A DNA stretch of 64,000 nucleotides, from NCBI GenBank assembly GCA_023205875.1, contig CP060755.1:372001-436000 (forward strand), read 5' to 3'. The translations under genes and the position numbers were made by a program. Source of the DNA: Chloropicon primus (taxonomy: Eukaryota > Chlorophyta > Chloropicophyceae > Chloropicales > Chloropicaceae). Positions 20,069 to 29,746 of the stretch are shown here, one piece after another; the stretch's first letter is position 1, and each line of letters begins with the position of its first letter. The notes beneath the pieces were generated by a model. It ran no database searches. It was not told where the DNA came from and saw nothing but the letters and a program-made list of their open reading frames with translations.

Positions 20069-22342
20069 TCACTGCATCGTGATCATGTTAAGTAGCTGAC
20101 TCGTTTGAAGAGGCGAAAGCGCGTGGATGCTGTGGGCACGCAACACGCTCAAGCTCTCGCTCTCCTTCAGGCTTCCTATTTCTTCCAACAGAGCTTGACC
20201 CTCCCCAGACCCCATGGACAGGACCTCGCTGGCTTCGACCATCAGCTTGAAATAGGCTCTGGGCCGCCTCGAGAATTCCTCAAAAGCGCTCACGAGGAGT
20301 GGCACTACTTTCGCAAGAACGGCCGCCGTGCCGTGGTTATGCTGAACCCCCAGTGCGACCTTGTTGAAGAGCTGGGTGTTGATACACGCGGCAGCGGACG
20401 TCCAAATCACTCGGTACACGTCTGACGTCACTTTAGGCCTCACCTCTCTCAGCTGGACCACAAGGTCATCAAAGATCATCAGAAAGTCGCCGAGAATCGT
20501 GTCCTCGTTGATCTGGGACTTGCCTTCCTGCAAGAATTTCAACTGTTTCCTGAAGTTGCTCACCCCGCCAGACTCAAACTCCTTCGTCAAAAGGGAGACC
20601 AACTTGCGAGTCCAATTTTGTATGTGGCTCACAAACCCCTTGGCGTTCTCTTTGAAGCACTCGACACCACTTGTGTGTCGATCGTAAATGCATTGGTCCA
20701 GCACAACTCCTTCCACGTACGCGGCAGAGGCCAGGCAGCTCGCTGTCGCTTGGATCGCAGAGTGCCTGCTGGTATCGCCATAAGGGTCATAAGAATCCAC
20801 TCTCCAAGACAATTTCTTGACCAAAACCTGAAGAAGAGGACAGCACAAGGAGTCCAGGAACTCTGCCCTCTTTGCATCAGGGAAGGACCTCGAAAAATTG
20901 ATGCACTCCGTCAAAAGGCCACACAACTGCTCCACGCATAGAGGAACTCCGTGGCCTTCAAGGTCAGCATCAGGGGAATCCAAGTCACGGAGACTAGAGT
21001 CCTCGGAAAGTGGCTCAGTGTCCCACGCGCCGGACTGCTTGAATAAGCCTTCAGCCTTGTCCACAAGAAAATCTCTTTCGGCTCCTATCCAATCATAAAA
21101 ATACTCCTCTCTGAGCAGCACGTTGATCAGGATGCCAAAGTCCCAAGAGCAAAGTGGAGAAAAGGGGTTTTGGCTGTAGAAGGACTCTCGCGAGGATGGG
21201 TTCAAAAGCTCCGCAAACTTCAAGTCGAACTCCCGAACCTTGTTTGCCAAGTGAAGCAGCAACAGACTGAAGTCCTGAGCTTGCGACGGCTCTTCGCCAG
21301 AGAAAGCCTCTCCAATTTCCAAGTACTGAGGAAGGATTTGCTGCAGTGTGCTCGTCACGCCCAAGGCAAGCTCTTGCGGGATCGAGTAGATGTCCTCGAG
21401 GCCTGTCCCCTCTATTGCTCTCGACAGCGTTTTCCCCTCACTCTGCAGGACGGTCGCCGCATGCAAACCGTATCTTAGCAGCCACTCAGGTTTATCCAGG
21501 CGGAAGGTGCCACCTTGCTGTCCGAAATGAAAGCAGATTTTTCTCTTGAACTCGTCCAAGAGCGGCTCGGTCATCCACAAGCTCTGCTTCGCCACAAATG
21601 CCCCTGCATTCTTCGCCGTGCCTTCCTCGGACAAGTCCATATGAGATTTTTGGAGGGCACACAAATGCCGCAAGGAGGTGCAAAGCAGCGTAAACGTCGA
21701 AGGGTCCCTCGCTTGCATTGATTTGAGGACGCCCCTGGCCTCTCCCTCGCCCTGGGGGGCGCTACCTGGTGACAAGTGTATCCGAGGTGGCCAGGCCTCG
21801 CACTTGGTTGACAGGACTCGTCGAAGGAACTTCTCGAGCTCTCTCCTTATTTGCTGGCACATGGACAGCAGATACGACCGCGTCGCCCCCGAGAATGGAA
21901 AGAGTTCGCCGCCATCGGATCGCCCCATCTTCTTCTTCCCTGTCCTATTCTCGCTGAAACTGGTGCAGATGACTTGCATCACTTCGATGGTAGACCTGAA
22001 GCCCTCGAGCTTCAGGTGCAGGTCACTCGTCACACCCTGGAGCTCAGCGAGCGACCTCGCCAAATCATCCTTCAGACGAATCACGTCACCCTGAAAGCGG
22101 AGGTCGCTCTCAGCCTGGTGAAGGAGCACCGAGTCTCCCAGCTTTGACACAAACGAGTCGTAGCTGTACCCACTCAACCCCTCACCAGCGTCTTCGGCCT
22201 CCCGGTTCGCCGTCCCAGGCTCCGCCCCCTTCACCCGACACTGTCGCTCGAACTCTTCCGCGATCTTCCTTGCGAGGACCTCCCTCCTCTCCCTCAGACC
22301 CACCAGCTTTCCCTCCTCCGCCGCCAGGTTGCCGTCCTTCAT
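20069..22342 (-). CDS. RINT1/MAG2/TIP20 family vesicle tether
   Basis: Subunit of the Dsl1/NRZ tethering complex that captures Golgi-derived COPI vesicles at the ER (RINT1 in animals, MAG2 in plants, Tip20 in yeast). 757 residues in one exon, mostly helical. Diagnostic stretches are KPEWLLRYGLHA in the middle (RINT1 has KPEW there), a C-terminal FNKVALG...GTAAVLAKVVPLL, and RRPRAYFKLMVEASEVLSM (RINT1: RPENYFKHIKEACIVL). The N-terminal 100 residues form a coiled coil. The gene is divergent from the DEAD-box gene with 391 bp between starts. Confidence 0.85.
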   Translation of the reverse strand: MKDGNLAAEEGKLVGLRERREVLARKIAEEFERQCRVKGAEPGTANREAEDAGEGLSGYSYDSFVSKLGDSVLLHQAESDLRFQGDVIRLKDDLARSLAELQGVTSDLHLKLEGFRSTIEVMQVICTSFSENRTGKKKMGRSDGGELFPFSGATRSYLLSMCQQIRRELEKFLRRVLSTKCEAWPPRIHLSPGSAPQGEGEARGVLKSMQARDPSTFTLLCTSLRHLCALQKSHMDLSEEGTAKNAGAFVAKQSLWMTEPLLDEFKRKICFHFGQQGGTFRLDKPEWLLRYGLHAATVLQSEGKTLSRAIEGTGLEDIYSIPQELALGVTSTLQQILPQYLEIGEAFSGEEPSQAQDFSLLLLHLANKVREFDLKFAELLNPSSRESFYSQNPFSPLCSWDFGILINVLLREEYFYDWIGAERDFLVDKAEGLFKQSGAWDTEPLSEDSSLRDLDSPDADLEGHGVPLCVEQLCGLLTECINFSRSFPDAKRAEFLDSLCCPLLQVLVKKLSWRVDSYDPYGDTSRHSAIQATASCLASAAYVEGVVLDQCIYDRHTSGVECFKENAKGFVSHIQNWTRKLVSLLTKEFESGGVSNFRKQLKFLQEGKSQINEDTILGDFLMIFDDLVVQLREVRPKVTSDVYRVIWTSAAACINTQLFNKVALGVQHNHGTAAVLAKVVPLLVSAFEEFSRRPRAYFKLMVEASEVLSMGSGEGQALLEEIGSLKESESLSVLRAHSIHALSPLQTSQLLNMITMQ

Positions 22343-22733
22343 CTCTCTGTCTCTCTCTTCTATCGAACGACGACAGAGAACTTCAAATCATCCAAACGAA
22401 ATATCATACGAAAGCCCTCGAGATGATGCTTCCTTTCGTGACACCTCCCTCCCCTTCCCTTTCCCCTCCCGCCCTTCACTCCTTGGCGAAACCGTGCCCC
22501 CCTCTCTCAGCCTCCCCCTGTCTGGATCGTCTGCAATATGGCGAAGAGAAGCAGCAGAGGGAGGAAAGCGCGCGAACGAGACCGAGACGAAGGGAGAGGG
22601 AGAGGGAGAGGGACGATGGCGAGGTGGTCTAGGACAAGGATTACCTGTGATCGGTAAAGGTGGTGACGGTTGACGGAGCTCGAGGAGGAGGAAGGCGGGC
22701 GAAGGGAGGTGTGTGGTGGCGTGGAGGAGGAAG
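22343..22733. promoter_or_regulatory. Divergent promoter region, RINT1 / DEAD-box
   Basis: Interval between two divergent starts; rich in CCCT/GGGA tracts on alternating strands. No gene seen. Confidence 0.45.
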
Positions 22734-24470
22734 ATGGAAGGGAAGGGTAGAGGTGGGGAGGAGGGAGAGGACGTGAGGCCCCTGACGGCGTTACCGTGCA
22801 GCTTCGAGGAGCTGAACCTGCCGCCCTGGCTCTGCGCTTGCCTGAAAGGGGAGGAGAACGTCGTCGGCGCAGGCAAGGGAAGAAGGGGGGGAGAAGGCAA
22901 GCGGAAGGCTGGTTTCGGTTACTGCAGGCCAACGCCAGTGCAGCAGTGCGTGATCCCTCTCTGCCGGTACAATCGACATCTTGTCGTTCAAGCGAAGAGC
23001 GGGACGGGGAAGACGATTGCTTTCGCTTGCACGGCTGTTTTGAAAGCTGCTTCTGGGGGTGGAGGTGCACCTAACGCGGGGGGGTGCTGGGCCATCATCC
23101 TTGCGCCGACGAGGGAGCTCGCATTGCAGCACGAGGCGATCGTGAGGAAGATGGCCAAGTGGGCCCCGAAACCTCTCAAAGTACTGTGCTGCGTGGGCGG
23201 CCAGACAGGGAAAAAGTCCACCCACGAGAGAGAGAATGAGACCATGGCACGTATGCTGGAGGGAGCCGCGGAGAGGGGGGTGCTGTGCGCGACTCCTGGG
23301 AGACTGAGCGCCGTCCTCGCCTCGCGGAATTTTTCGAGAGAGACCACGCGTCGGATCCGATGCGTCGTTCTGGACGAGGCGGACAGGCTCATGGACGGGA
23401 ATTACGACGACCACCTCGGAGGTTTTCTGTCTTGTGTTCCAGGCAGGGCTCAGGTGCTTTGCTTCTCCGCCACGTACACGGAGAGGCTGCTTCACAGGAT
23501 TGAAAACATCACCGGGAGGACCAACTTTGTGACCCCGCAAATGAGAAGAGAAGGCGACCCCAAAGCCGAGGCTGGTGGAAACGCCGGTAGGGCCAGCGAA
23601 GGGGCAACAAGCGATGTTGGTGGGGGTGAAAGCAGTTTTGAGGGACCTCGCGAGGTGATTGAGGGCGCTGGGAGACGGGAGCATGGGGGGGATGTGGTTT
23701 ACGACGCGGGAGAATTCGATCGCGTGAGCTTGAAGCGGGTCAAGCAGTGTTACCACGAGTGTGCTGATCTTGCTGCTGCCAGCGCAGGCGCAGCTGGGAA
23801 TGGCGCCGCGCAGGACGACAGGGCTGGGGCCTTTGATCTCAAGGTGAACTGCCTCATCAAACAGGTCCTCTCTTCCCTTTCGTTTGACCAGGCCATACTG
23901 TTCTGCAATTCCAAGCCCCTGTGTCTGTTGCTTCACAAGAAGCTGGCCCAGACCGGATTCAACGGATGCTTTGTTCTCCATGGGGAAATGCCGCAGAGCC
24001 AGAGGAATCACACGATGGCGCTGATGAGGCAGCGGAAGGGCCGAGTGCTTGTTGCGACGGATCTTGTGAGCAGGGGTATTGATCTGCCCCAGGTCGATCT
24101 GGTTGTCAACATGGACCTGCCCAGGGAGGGAACCACCCTCATGCACCGAGTGGGAAGGACAGGGAGGTTCGGGAAGGAAGGAATGGCAGTGCATCTCCTT
24201 TGCCCTGGAGAACTTGGGAAGCTCTTTGATTTGTTGAAGCAGGGCGGAGCCCACAGCGCGAACCCCCAGCCCCTTTTCTCTGAACCAGCGGAGTTTAGAC
24301 CGCCTCCGGACGAGGAGGGGGGGGATGTCCGTGGTCGCCCAGAAAGCGCGGAGAAGGCCAAGCCGATGCAGACGGAGGTGGAAGACCTTCCGGAGCACGT
24401 CCAAAGGTGGCTCTGGTGGAAATGGAGATACTTGTGGTGGCAAACTGTGTGGGGACAGCGGAGGTTGTAG
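22734..24470 (+). CDS. DEAD-box RNA helicase
   Basis: ATP-dependent RNA helicase, about 578 residues. Motifs in order: Q motif (CRPTPVQ), I AKSGTGKT, Ia PTREL, GG, Ib TPGR, II DEAD, III SAT, IV-like ILFCNS, V ATDLVSRGIDLP, VI HRVGRTGRFG. All catalytic residues are present. A G/E/A-rich insert of about 100 residues separates the two RecA domains, longer than in most members. AKSGTGKT and the general layout resemble DDX20/Gemin3, but the subfamily is not certain. The first ATG in frame is 22734. The tail is tryptophan-rich (RWLWWKWRYLWW). Only 59 bp separate its stop from that of the next gene. Confidence 0.9.
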   Translation: MEGKGRGGEEGEDVRPLTALPCSFEELNLPPWLCACLKGEENVVGAGKGRRGGEGKRKAGFGYCRPTPVQQCVIPLCRYNRHLVVQAKSGTGKTIAFACTAVLKAASGGGGAPNAGGCWAIILAPTRELALQHEAIVRKMAKWAPKPLKVLCCVGGQTGKKSTHERENETMARMLEGAAERGVLCATPGRLSAVLASRNFSRETTRRIRCVVLDEADRLMDGNYDDHLGGFLSCVPGRAQVLCFSATYTERLLHRIENITGRTNFVTPQMRREGDPKAEAGGNAGRASEGATSDVGGGESSFEGPREVIEGAGRREHGGDVVYDAGEFDRVSLKRVKQCYHECADLAAASAGAAGNGAAQDDRAGAFDLKVNCLIKQVLSSLSFDQAILFCNSKPLCLLLHKKLAQTGFNGCFVLHGEMPQSQRNHTMALMRQRKGRVLVATDLVSRGIDLPQVDLVVNMDLPREGTTLMHRVGRTGRFGKEGMAVHLLCPGELGKLFDLLKQGGAHSANPQPLFSEPAEFRPPPDEEGGDVRGRPESAEKAKPMQTEVEDLPEHVQRWLWWKWRYLWWQTVWGQRRL

Positions 24471-24529
24471 CATGGAGTCATAGCCATCGCAGTAAAAGAC
24501 TTTATATTTATTATCCACTTATCGTCTGT

Positions 24530-25501
24530 CTACAGCAAGCACTCTCCTTCCACCGCCAAGCCGATCTTCTCCCTGATCTTTCGCCCCACGATGAAGATGA
24601 ATTGCAGGGTGAAGACAGCCGTGAAGACGACTAGCAGAGGACCCAATACGGGAGGAATTTTGTCCAGGAAAGGGTAAGGATACTTCCCCGTGTGGTTCTT
24701 GATGAAGTGCATCCAGGCCGTGTAGGTGAGGCCGTAAGCCCACGTCGCCTTGATCGTGTCACCGCACAAGCTCATGTTCTTCGTCGTCAGAAGGTCGATC
24801 CAAGACGTCACGCAATTGATGAGGTGAACCGAAATGTTAAGGTAGGGGGGCCTGTCCACGTTTGAGCCCTCGATGGGGTCGCTGAACTGCTGCATGACTC
24901 CGTAGTACATGAAGGTGACCACATTCGACATCGTAAATACGAGGCCTGCGAGCATTCCCGTTGCTTTGTGGAAGCGCCTGCCAACTCTCTCCTCCCCGGC
25001 AAAGTCACAAACGACTGCACAGGCATAGTAGAGAGCCTGCAGAGTGTAGGTGCAGAACGTCAAGTAGCGGAAGAAAAGCCCGTACAGCTGCCTCCCCGGG
25101 AGGTAGCTGGCCGCCGGCGTGAAGTGCCAGAACCAAACGCTGAAGGTCTGGATGAAAGCAACGACGTGGAAGACCTTTTGAAACACAGAAGCCTTTGTCG
25201 AGGTAGTCGCACTAGGCGGGGTGTTCTCTACGTAGGAAGCGCACAAACCAACCTTCCTTCCCGCCCCACTCGCGGTCGTCAGTCCTTCCCATTCCGCGCG
25301 AGACTTCCCGATCGCCTCAACCACCGGACCAGCTACCATTCGACCCCCCCTCTCCCTCGAAAGGTTGTCCAAGACAGCCTTATTGTTTCCCATTCTCAAG
25401 GCACCAGCAGACCTCGAAAGATTGTTGGCGCGTGTTGCGTTCAAGGCCCCCGGCAACACCCTCCGGGTGCTCCCTTGCCGACGCGCCATGTTCACATTCA
25501 T
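24530..25501 (-). CDS. AIG1/ADTRP (FAR-17a) family membrane protein
   Basis: Multi-pass membrane protein, 323 residues. In animals AIG1 and ADTRP hydrolyse fatty-acid esters of hydroxy fatty acids with a membrane threonine and histidine. Here the equivalents are visible: FRYLTFCTYTLQALYY (T of the nucleophile motif K/RYxT) and NISVHLINCV (H). TGKYPYPFLD matches the conserved TGxWPYP segment near the C-terminus. Five to six hydrophobic segments are seen from about residue 105 on. The first 100 residues are Ser/Arg/Gly-rich and could be an organelle-targeting leader. A second ATG lies four codons in. Confidence 0.8.
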   Translation of the reverse strand: MNVNMARRQGSTRRVLPGALNATRANNLSRSAGALRMGNNKAVLDNLSRERGGRMVAGPVVEAIGKSRAEWEGLTTASGAGRKVGLCASYVENTPPSATTSTKASVFQKVFHVVAFIQTFSVWFWHFTPAASYLPGRQLYGLFFRYLTFCTYTLQALYYACAVVCDFAGEERVGRRFHKATGMLAGLVFTMSNVVTFMYYGVMQQFSDPIEGSNVDRPPYLNISVHLINCVTSWIDLLTTKNMSLCGDTIKATWAYGLTYTAWMHFIKNHTGKYPYPFLDKIPPVLGPLLVVFTAVFTLQFIFIVGRKIREKIGLAVEGECLL

Positions 25502-26176
25502 ATCCCTCTTGCGGTGCGCACTCCCCTGGTACCCTTTTGCCCTCTCTTCGCGTCGTCCTCCCTTGGTCCACCTTGAGCTTTGGCGGCGATTCGATCTTTT
25601 TTCCAGCCATTAGGCAACACCTTTGACCTCTCTCGGCCCTTGTCGATAATTTTGACGATAGGGGATGGGTGGTCAAGATCACCCCAAACAGATCCGTGAC
25701 GGCAGATCTTGTCAAGGTCAAGTCAAGTCTTGTCAAGGAGAGGAGGGAGAGAGTGGAGTGTGAGAGAGAGGACACGATGACGATGACGATGAAGATGACG
25801 ATGGCAAGTCCTCGTGGACATGCAGACTAGACATGGATTGGAAAGGAGGACAAAAAGGGCGACGAGTGAGAGTGGCTGGGAGAATGGTTGATGCAAAGGT
25901 CTGATCACAGGCAGTCTCTCTCTTTCTCTTTCTCTTTCTGTCCCTCACTCTTTGGTGCTGAAACAAGGCAAGGCAGATCTTGTCAAGGCCTCAAGGCGCG
26001 AACATGCAAACTTTGGGAAGGAGGAAGGGGAGGAGAGAGAGGAAGCGGAGGGTGGGTGCCACAGGGATGGAGGATAGAGGATGGCGATTGGATTGTGCCC
26101 CCAAGGTGCCATCCTATCACGTAAACACCATCTCACAACATTGGGACGACCTCGTGGCGATGATGCAGACTTGGGA
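25502..26176. other. Intergenic region, nothing firm
   Basis: Contains a GATGAC/GA-rich tract (25745-25800) and overlapping short ORFs on both strands, none recognised. Confidence 0.4.
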
Positions 26177-26401
26177 ATGGCGAGGGCCCTGGCAAGGACG
26201 GTGGGGACGTCGCAGAGGATTCCGGAGGATTCCGAAAATTTCAAAGTCTCATCGATCGCCTTGCTGCCCAAGCAAGCGGGGTTCGTGGCAACCCAGAGAG
26301 ATCTGCTCTTGAAGAGGTGGATGAAGAATTCAGCCCCAGACTTGTTGGAGTTCCCAAGGTCGAATCTTTTCGCCGCACGAGCAAGAAGATGGCGTGCTTG
26401 A
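26177..26401 (+). CDS. Small hypothetical protein, 74 residues
   Basis: A short ORF from ATG 26177 encodes MARALARTVGTSQRI... and continues through SSIALLPKQAGFVATQR and LLKRWMKNSAPDLLEF to a basic C-terminus. Codon use (G/C-ending, AGG for arginine) is like the neighbours, and the Ala/Arg start could target mitochondria. I do not recognise it, and an overlapping minus-strand ORF of similar length exists, so it may not be real. Confidence 0.35.
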   Translation: MARALARTVGTSQRIPEDSENFKVSSIALLPKQAGFVATQRDLLLKRWMKNSAPDLLEFPRSNLFAARARRWRA

Positions 26402-26765
26402 CACCTCCCCGCGATCTATCTCTCCCCCCTCCTTCCCCTCCGCATCCAAAAGCTCAATTGTGATTTTCAGCAAAGCTGATCATTGCTGGGGCTCGAAGGT
26501 GACCGACCGAAGCGAGGGTGGGTTACGTTACGCTCCCGAGCGCCTCGTGGGGCAAGAGTTTGGGGGCGACGGAGAGACGAAGCCCTTGGTCCACACACAC
26601 GCACGCACGCGCGCGCGCTCTCTTTCTCTTTCTCTCTCTCTCTTCTGTCCGCTCTGCTGGCCGCTTCGCGCTTGAGCAGATGGTTTGCGTCCAGAGAGAG
26701 CGACGGTAGGTTGGGATGGACTGGGAGGACGGGCGGGGACGGTAGCGCGGGAGAAGGTCAGACTC
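26402..26765. other. Upstream region of RAD17
   Basis: Holds a CA/CG-rich run and CT repeats at about 26598-26645. No gene seen; likely RAD17 promoter and 5' UTR. Confidence 0.4.
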
Positions 26766-28169
26766 ATGAGCAGTGCGGCGTGGTGCTCGAAGCATCGTCC
26801 GCGGCGCTTGCGGGATCTGAGCGTCGCCCCGAAGAAGGTGAACCAGGTGAAGCAGTGGCTGGAGGACTTTCGCAGCAGCGAGGGTCGTACCGGCGCTGAC
26901 CCGGGCGGGGGGAAGCCTCGGGTCCTGGTGCTGACGGGCCCGACAGGTGCCGGGAAGAGCCTGACCGTGGAGCTGATCTGCCGGGAGGCTGGCACGAGGC
27001 TCCTCCAGTGGAATGCCCCGACGCCGACGCTCTGGCACGAGCACGCCTACCACAAGGACCTGGGGAACGAGTACTTTTCCAAGTTGAGAGAGTTCGAGGA
27101 GTTCCTGCGGAGGTCCACGATGCTGTCGCAGATTCCCATGGCTTCTGCGGCGGCCAGCCCGTCGATCGCTCCTGCCGGGGCCAGGGGAGGGGCGGTGGTG
27201 CTGATCGACGACCTGCCGGCCACGCACAGCTTCGACCACCACTCGAGCTTGCTGAGCCTGCTCGACAGGTTCTCGAGGACCACGAGGTTTCCCATCGTCC
27301 TTTGCCTGTCGAACTTGCACCGGATCGGGGAGAGGGACAGCCAGAGCTACTACCAGGACAGGATCGTGAAGACGCTCCAGTCGAGCGGCCTGGCCACGGT
27401 ATTGAGCTTTCCTGGCATCACGAGCGCGAGGACGCTCAAGGTGCTGGAGAGGGTGAGCGAGAGCGAGGGCTTCCTGGTGGAGGAGTCGGCGCTGAGGGGG
27501 ATAGCGGAGGCGAGCAACGGGGACGTGAGGAACGCCCTCACCTCCCTCGAGTTCTCCGTGGCGGGGGACCCGCTCCACGCTCCGGGGGCGATCAGGGCGA
27601 AGAAGAGGAAGAGGAAGAAGGGGGGGAAGAAGGACGAGGGCCCGAGCCGGCGGGACGCCCAAGTAGTCGCCTCCAGGGACCGGGAGCTCGACCTGTTCCA
27701 CGTCCTGGGGAAGATTCTGTACAACAAGAGGGCGGAGGGCGGGGAGCTGGAGAACCGGGCGGAGGACGTCATCGTCCGGTCCCACCTCGACGCGGGGGGG
27801 CTCCTGGCCTACCTGCACGAGAACTTCGTGGACTTCGTGGGCGACGACTCGATCGACGAGGCGGGGGAGATCCTCCAGTGCTTCTCGGACGCCGCCTTCC
27901 TGACGGGCGACGGCCTCGGCAACGCGGGCCTGGGCGCGAACCCCTCCTCCCTCGTGGGCGTCCTCGGCTACCAGTGCGCGAAGGGGGCGACCAAGGTCTC
28001 CCTCGGGTTCCACACCATGAGGAAGCCCGCGGCGTTCGACGTGGAGAGGGCGAGGGCGCGTGGCCGGTGCCTGCATCCGCGGGGGGGAGACGATCCCCTC
28101 GAGCCCGCGGCGGCAGATCTGCTGGGCGGCGAGGACGAGGAGGACGAGATCGAGGAAGTGGTGGATTGA
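26766..28169 (+). CDS. RAD17: RAD17 checkpoint clamp loader
   Basis: AAA+ subunit that replaces RFC1 to load the 9-1-1 checkpoint clamp at damaged DNA. 467 residues, one exon, from the ATG at 26766. Walker A is TGPTGAGKS, followed by the family segment LLQWNAPTPTLW and a Walker B region VVLIDDLPA. The RDRELDLFHVLGKILYNKR segment is diagnostic for RAD17. A K/R/G-rich insert (KKRKRKKGGKK) precedes it. The C-terminus is acidic and shorter than in animals. TGTAA sits 68 bases past the stop. A long antisense ORF covers the gene but is a composition shadow. Confidence 0.88.
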   Translation: MSSAAWCSKHRPRRLRDLSVAPKKVNQVKQWLEDFRSSEGRTGADPGGGKPRVLVLTGPTGAGKSLTVELICREAGTRLLQWNAPTPTLWHEHAYHKDLGNEYFSKLREFEEFLRRSTMLSQIPMASAAASPSIAPAGARGGAVVLIDDLPATHSFDHHSSLLSLLDRFSRTTRFPIVLCLSNLHRIGERDSQSYYQDRIVKTLQSSGLATVLSFPGITSARTLKVLERVSESEGFLVEESALRGIAEASNGDVRNALTSLEFSVAGDPLHAPGAIRAKKRKRKKGGKKDEGPSRRDAQVVASRDRELDLFHVLGKILYNKRAEGGELENRAEDVIVRSHLDAGGLLAYLHENFVDFVGDDSIDEAGEILQCFSDAAFLTGDGLGNAGLGANPSSLVGVLGYQCAKGATKVSLGFHTMRKPAAFDVERARARGRCLHPRGGDDPLEPAAADLLGGEDEEDEIEEVVD

Positions 28170-28549
28170 TGGATGGATGGATGGAAAGTATATACCTAAG
28201 GCATGATAATAACATGATATATATTTATGGCCTCGGTGTAATGTACGATACGATACACACAAACACACCCACAGAGCCGGTGCCAAGACTTGAAGACGTA
28301 CTCTCACTCTCCTGGGAGGACTTTCTCCTCCTCCTGCCGCCGGGAGCATCATGAGTCATGTTTACGTTTACAAACAGGTCATCATGAGCTCCTCGACTGG
28401 TCGCAGTATTTCATAAATTTTCCCCCTATTCTCCAATCTATTGGCTCAAAGAAGAAGAAAAAAAACGGACGGGGCGGGAGGGTTTTGGGTCGGGGGTTTT
28501 CTTCTTCTGGACTCGTACGCGCGCGACTGCGGTGAGGGGGAGGCGCAGG
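28170..28549. other. RAD17 3' region and next promoter
   Basis: GGAT tetranucleotide repeat right after the stop (28169-28186), TGTAA at 28237-28241, AT-rich stretch, then a run of A around 28452-28464. No gene seen. Confidence 0.4.
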
Positions 28550-29596
28550 ATGAGCTCTCCGTCGGACGCGAGGGTGGAGGATGCGAAGCGGGAGGCGGGG
28601 GTGGTCCACCAGCTGATGCAGAGGCTCGAGCAGGAGGTGAAGGTGTTTGAGGGTGGGAAGGTGTACCTTCCCCTGGACGAGGTGAAGAGGAGCCTGGGGC
28701 ACGGGGACGAGGGCGGGGAGATGATTCAGCGGGAGATCGTGAACGTCTCTCTTGCCCTCGCGGCCGAGTACGACAAGATCAGGTGCGCGCACGAGACGCG
28801 GGGCGCGGCGGAGGGGGCCGGCGACCTCCGGGGCGTCCTCGCGAGCACGGTGGCCCTCACGAGCAGGTGGTGCGCGTACAGGGTGAGCAACGTGGCCCAG
28901 ACTCCTAACGTGGTCTCGAACGACGACTACGGCCTGGTGTACGACGTCATCGAGGCCGACTTCCCGATGGTCCACGAGTGGATGGATGTGGCCCTGTGCC
29001 CCACGGGGTACCTGAACATGTTCCAGGACCTCGACCAGTTCCAGTTCGACGCGGGGCAGAGGAGCCTGTTCAAGTTCGCCTACGGCATCCTCTCGCGGGT
29101 GGAGGAGCTCCTCGCGAGCCTCATGAACTGCGCGGGAGGGCTGGACGAGACCCTCGCCGTGCTCTACCAGAAGTACGTGGCGCCCACCAACGCCGCGGCC
29201 GGCCGGGAGGAGCCTCCGGAGACGAAGCAGGTGCAGAACACGCTCAGCAACATCACCAGAATCCAGGAGAGCATCCTGGGGGACGTGCCGTACCTGGGGT
29301 CCGCCACGCAGGGCGAGCTCATGGGCCTGATAGCGCTCAAGGTCACGAGCTACGCCACGTGCTGGCTCATGACGGAGCTGCACCTCCGGACCGTCGTCCT
29401 CTCCAAGGATGGCAGGGAGGGCCCGCCGGTGCTGAGCTCCCTGCAGTCCGCGGGGGTGATCACCCACATCGTCCACATTTCGAACAAGGTCAGGATGCAG
29501 GACTTGCTGGTGAGGACCGGGGACGCGGGGAAGTACCGGCAAGAGGGGGACCCCAATGAGGCAACGGGAAGCAGCCGGGGAATGATTGGTGCTTGA
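28550..29596 (+). CDS. Unrecognised helical protein
   Basis: 348 residues from the ATG at 28550, one exon. Codon use matches neighbouring genes, so it is very probably real. The chain looks all-helical with no transmembrane segment or signal: an N-terminal coiled-coil-like stretch (HQLMQRLEQEVKVFEGG), then regular amphipathic segments (MNMFQDLDQFQF-like, LFKFAYGILSRVEELLASLM, LSNITRIQESIL). I do not recognise the family. It follows RAD17 in the same direction 380 bp later. Confidence 0.65.
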   Translation: MSSPSDARVEDAKREAGVVHQLMQRLEQEVKVFEGGKVYLPLDEVKRSLGHGDEGGEMIQREIVNVSLALAAEYDKIRCAHETRGAAEGAGDLRGVLASTVALTSRWCAYRVSNVAQTPNVVSNDDYGLVYDVIEADFPMVHEWMDVALCPTGYLNMFQDLDQFQFDAGQRSLFKFAYGILSRVEELLASLMNCAGGLDETLAVLYQKYVAPTNAAAGREEPPETKQVQNTLSNITRIQESILGDVPYLGSATQGELMGLIALKVTSYATCWLMTELHLRTVVLSKDGREGPPVLSSLQSAGVITHIVHISNKVRMQDLLVRTGDAGKYRQEGDPNEATGSSRGMIGA

Positions 29597-29746
29597 CGCG
29601 CTTAGACGAGGAGCACCAATTATTCTCAGCAAGGGATTTTTCATTTCCAATAACGGTTAAGAGTGTTATACAACCATATACACACACGAACACAAGCACG
29701 ACCAGACGAATGTTAGCAAGCGTTTCGCCCTCCTCTTCCTCCGTCC

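Noticed and set aside
22791-24518. 575-codon minus-strand ORF opposite the DEAD-box gene
   Set aside because: All helicase motifs lie on the plus strand; the antisense product has no known motif.
26523-28352. 609-codon minus-strand ORF opposite RAD17
   Set aside because: High GC at third positions of RAD17 keeps the opposite frame open; the translation is Arg/Leu/Pro-rich with no domain, and RAD17 motifs are clear on the plus strand.
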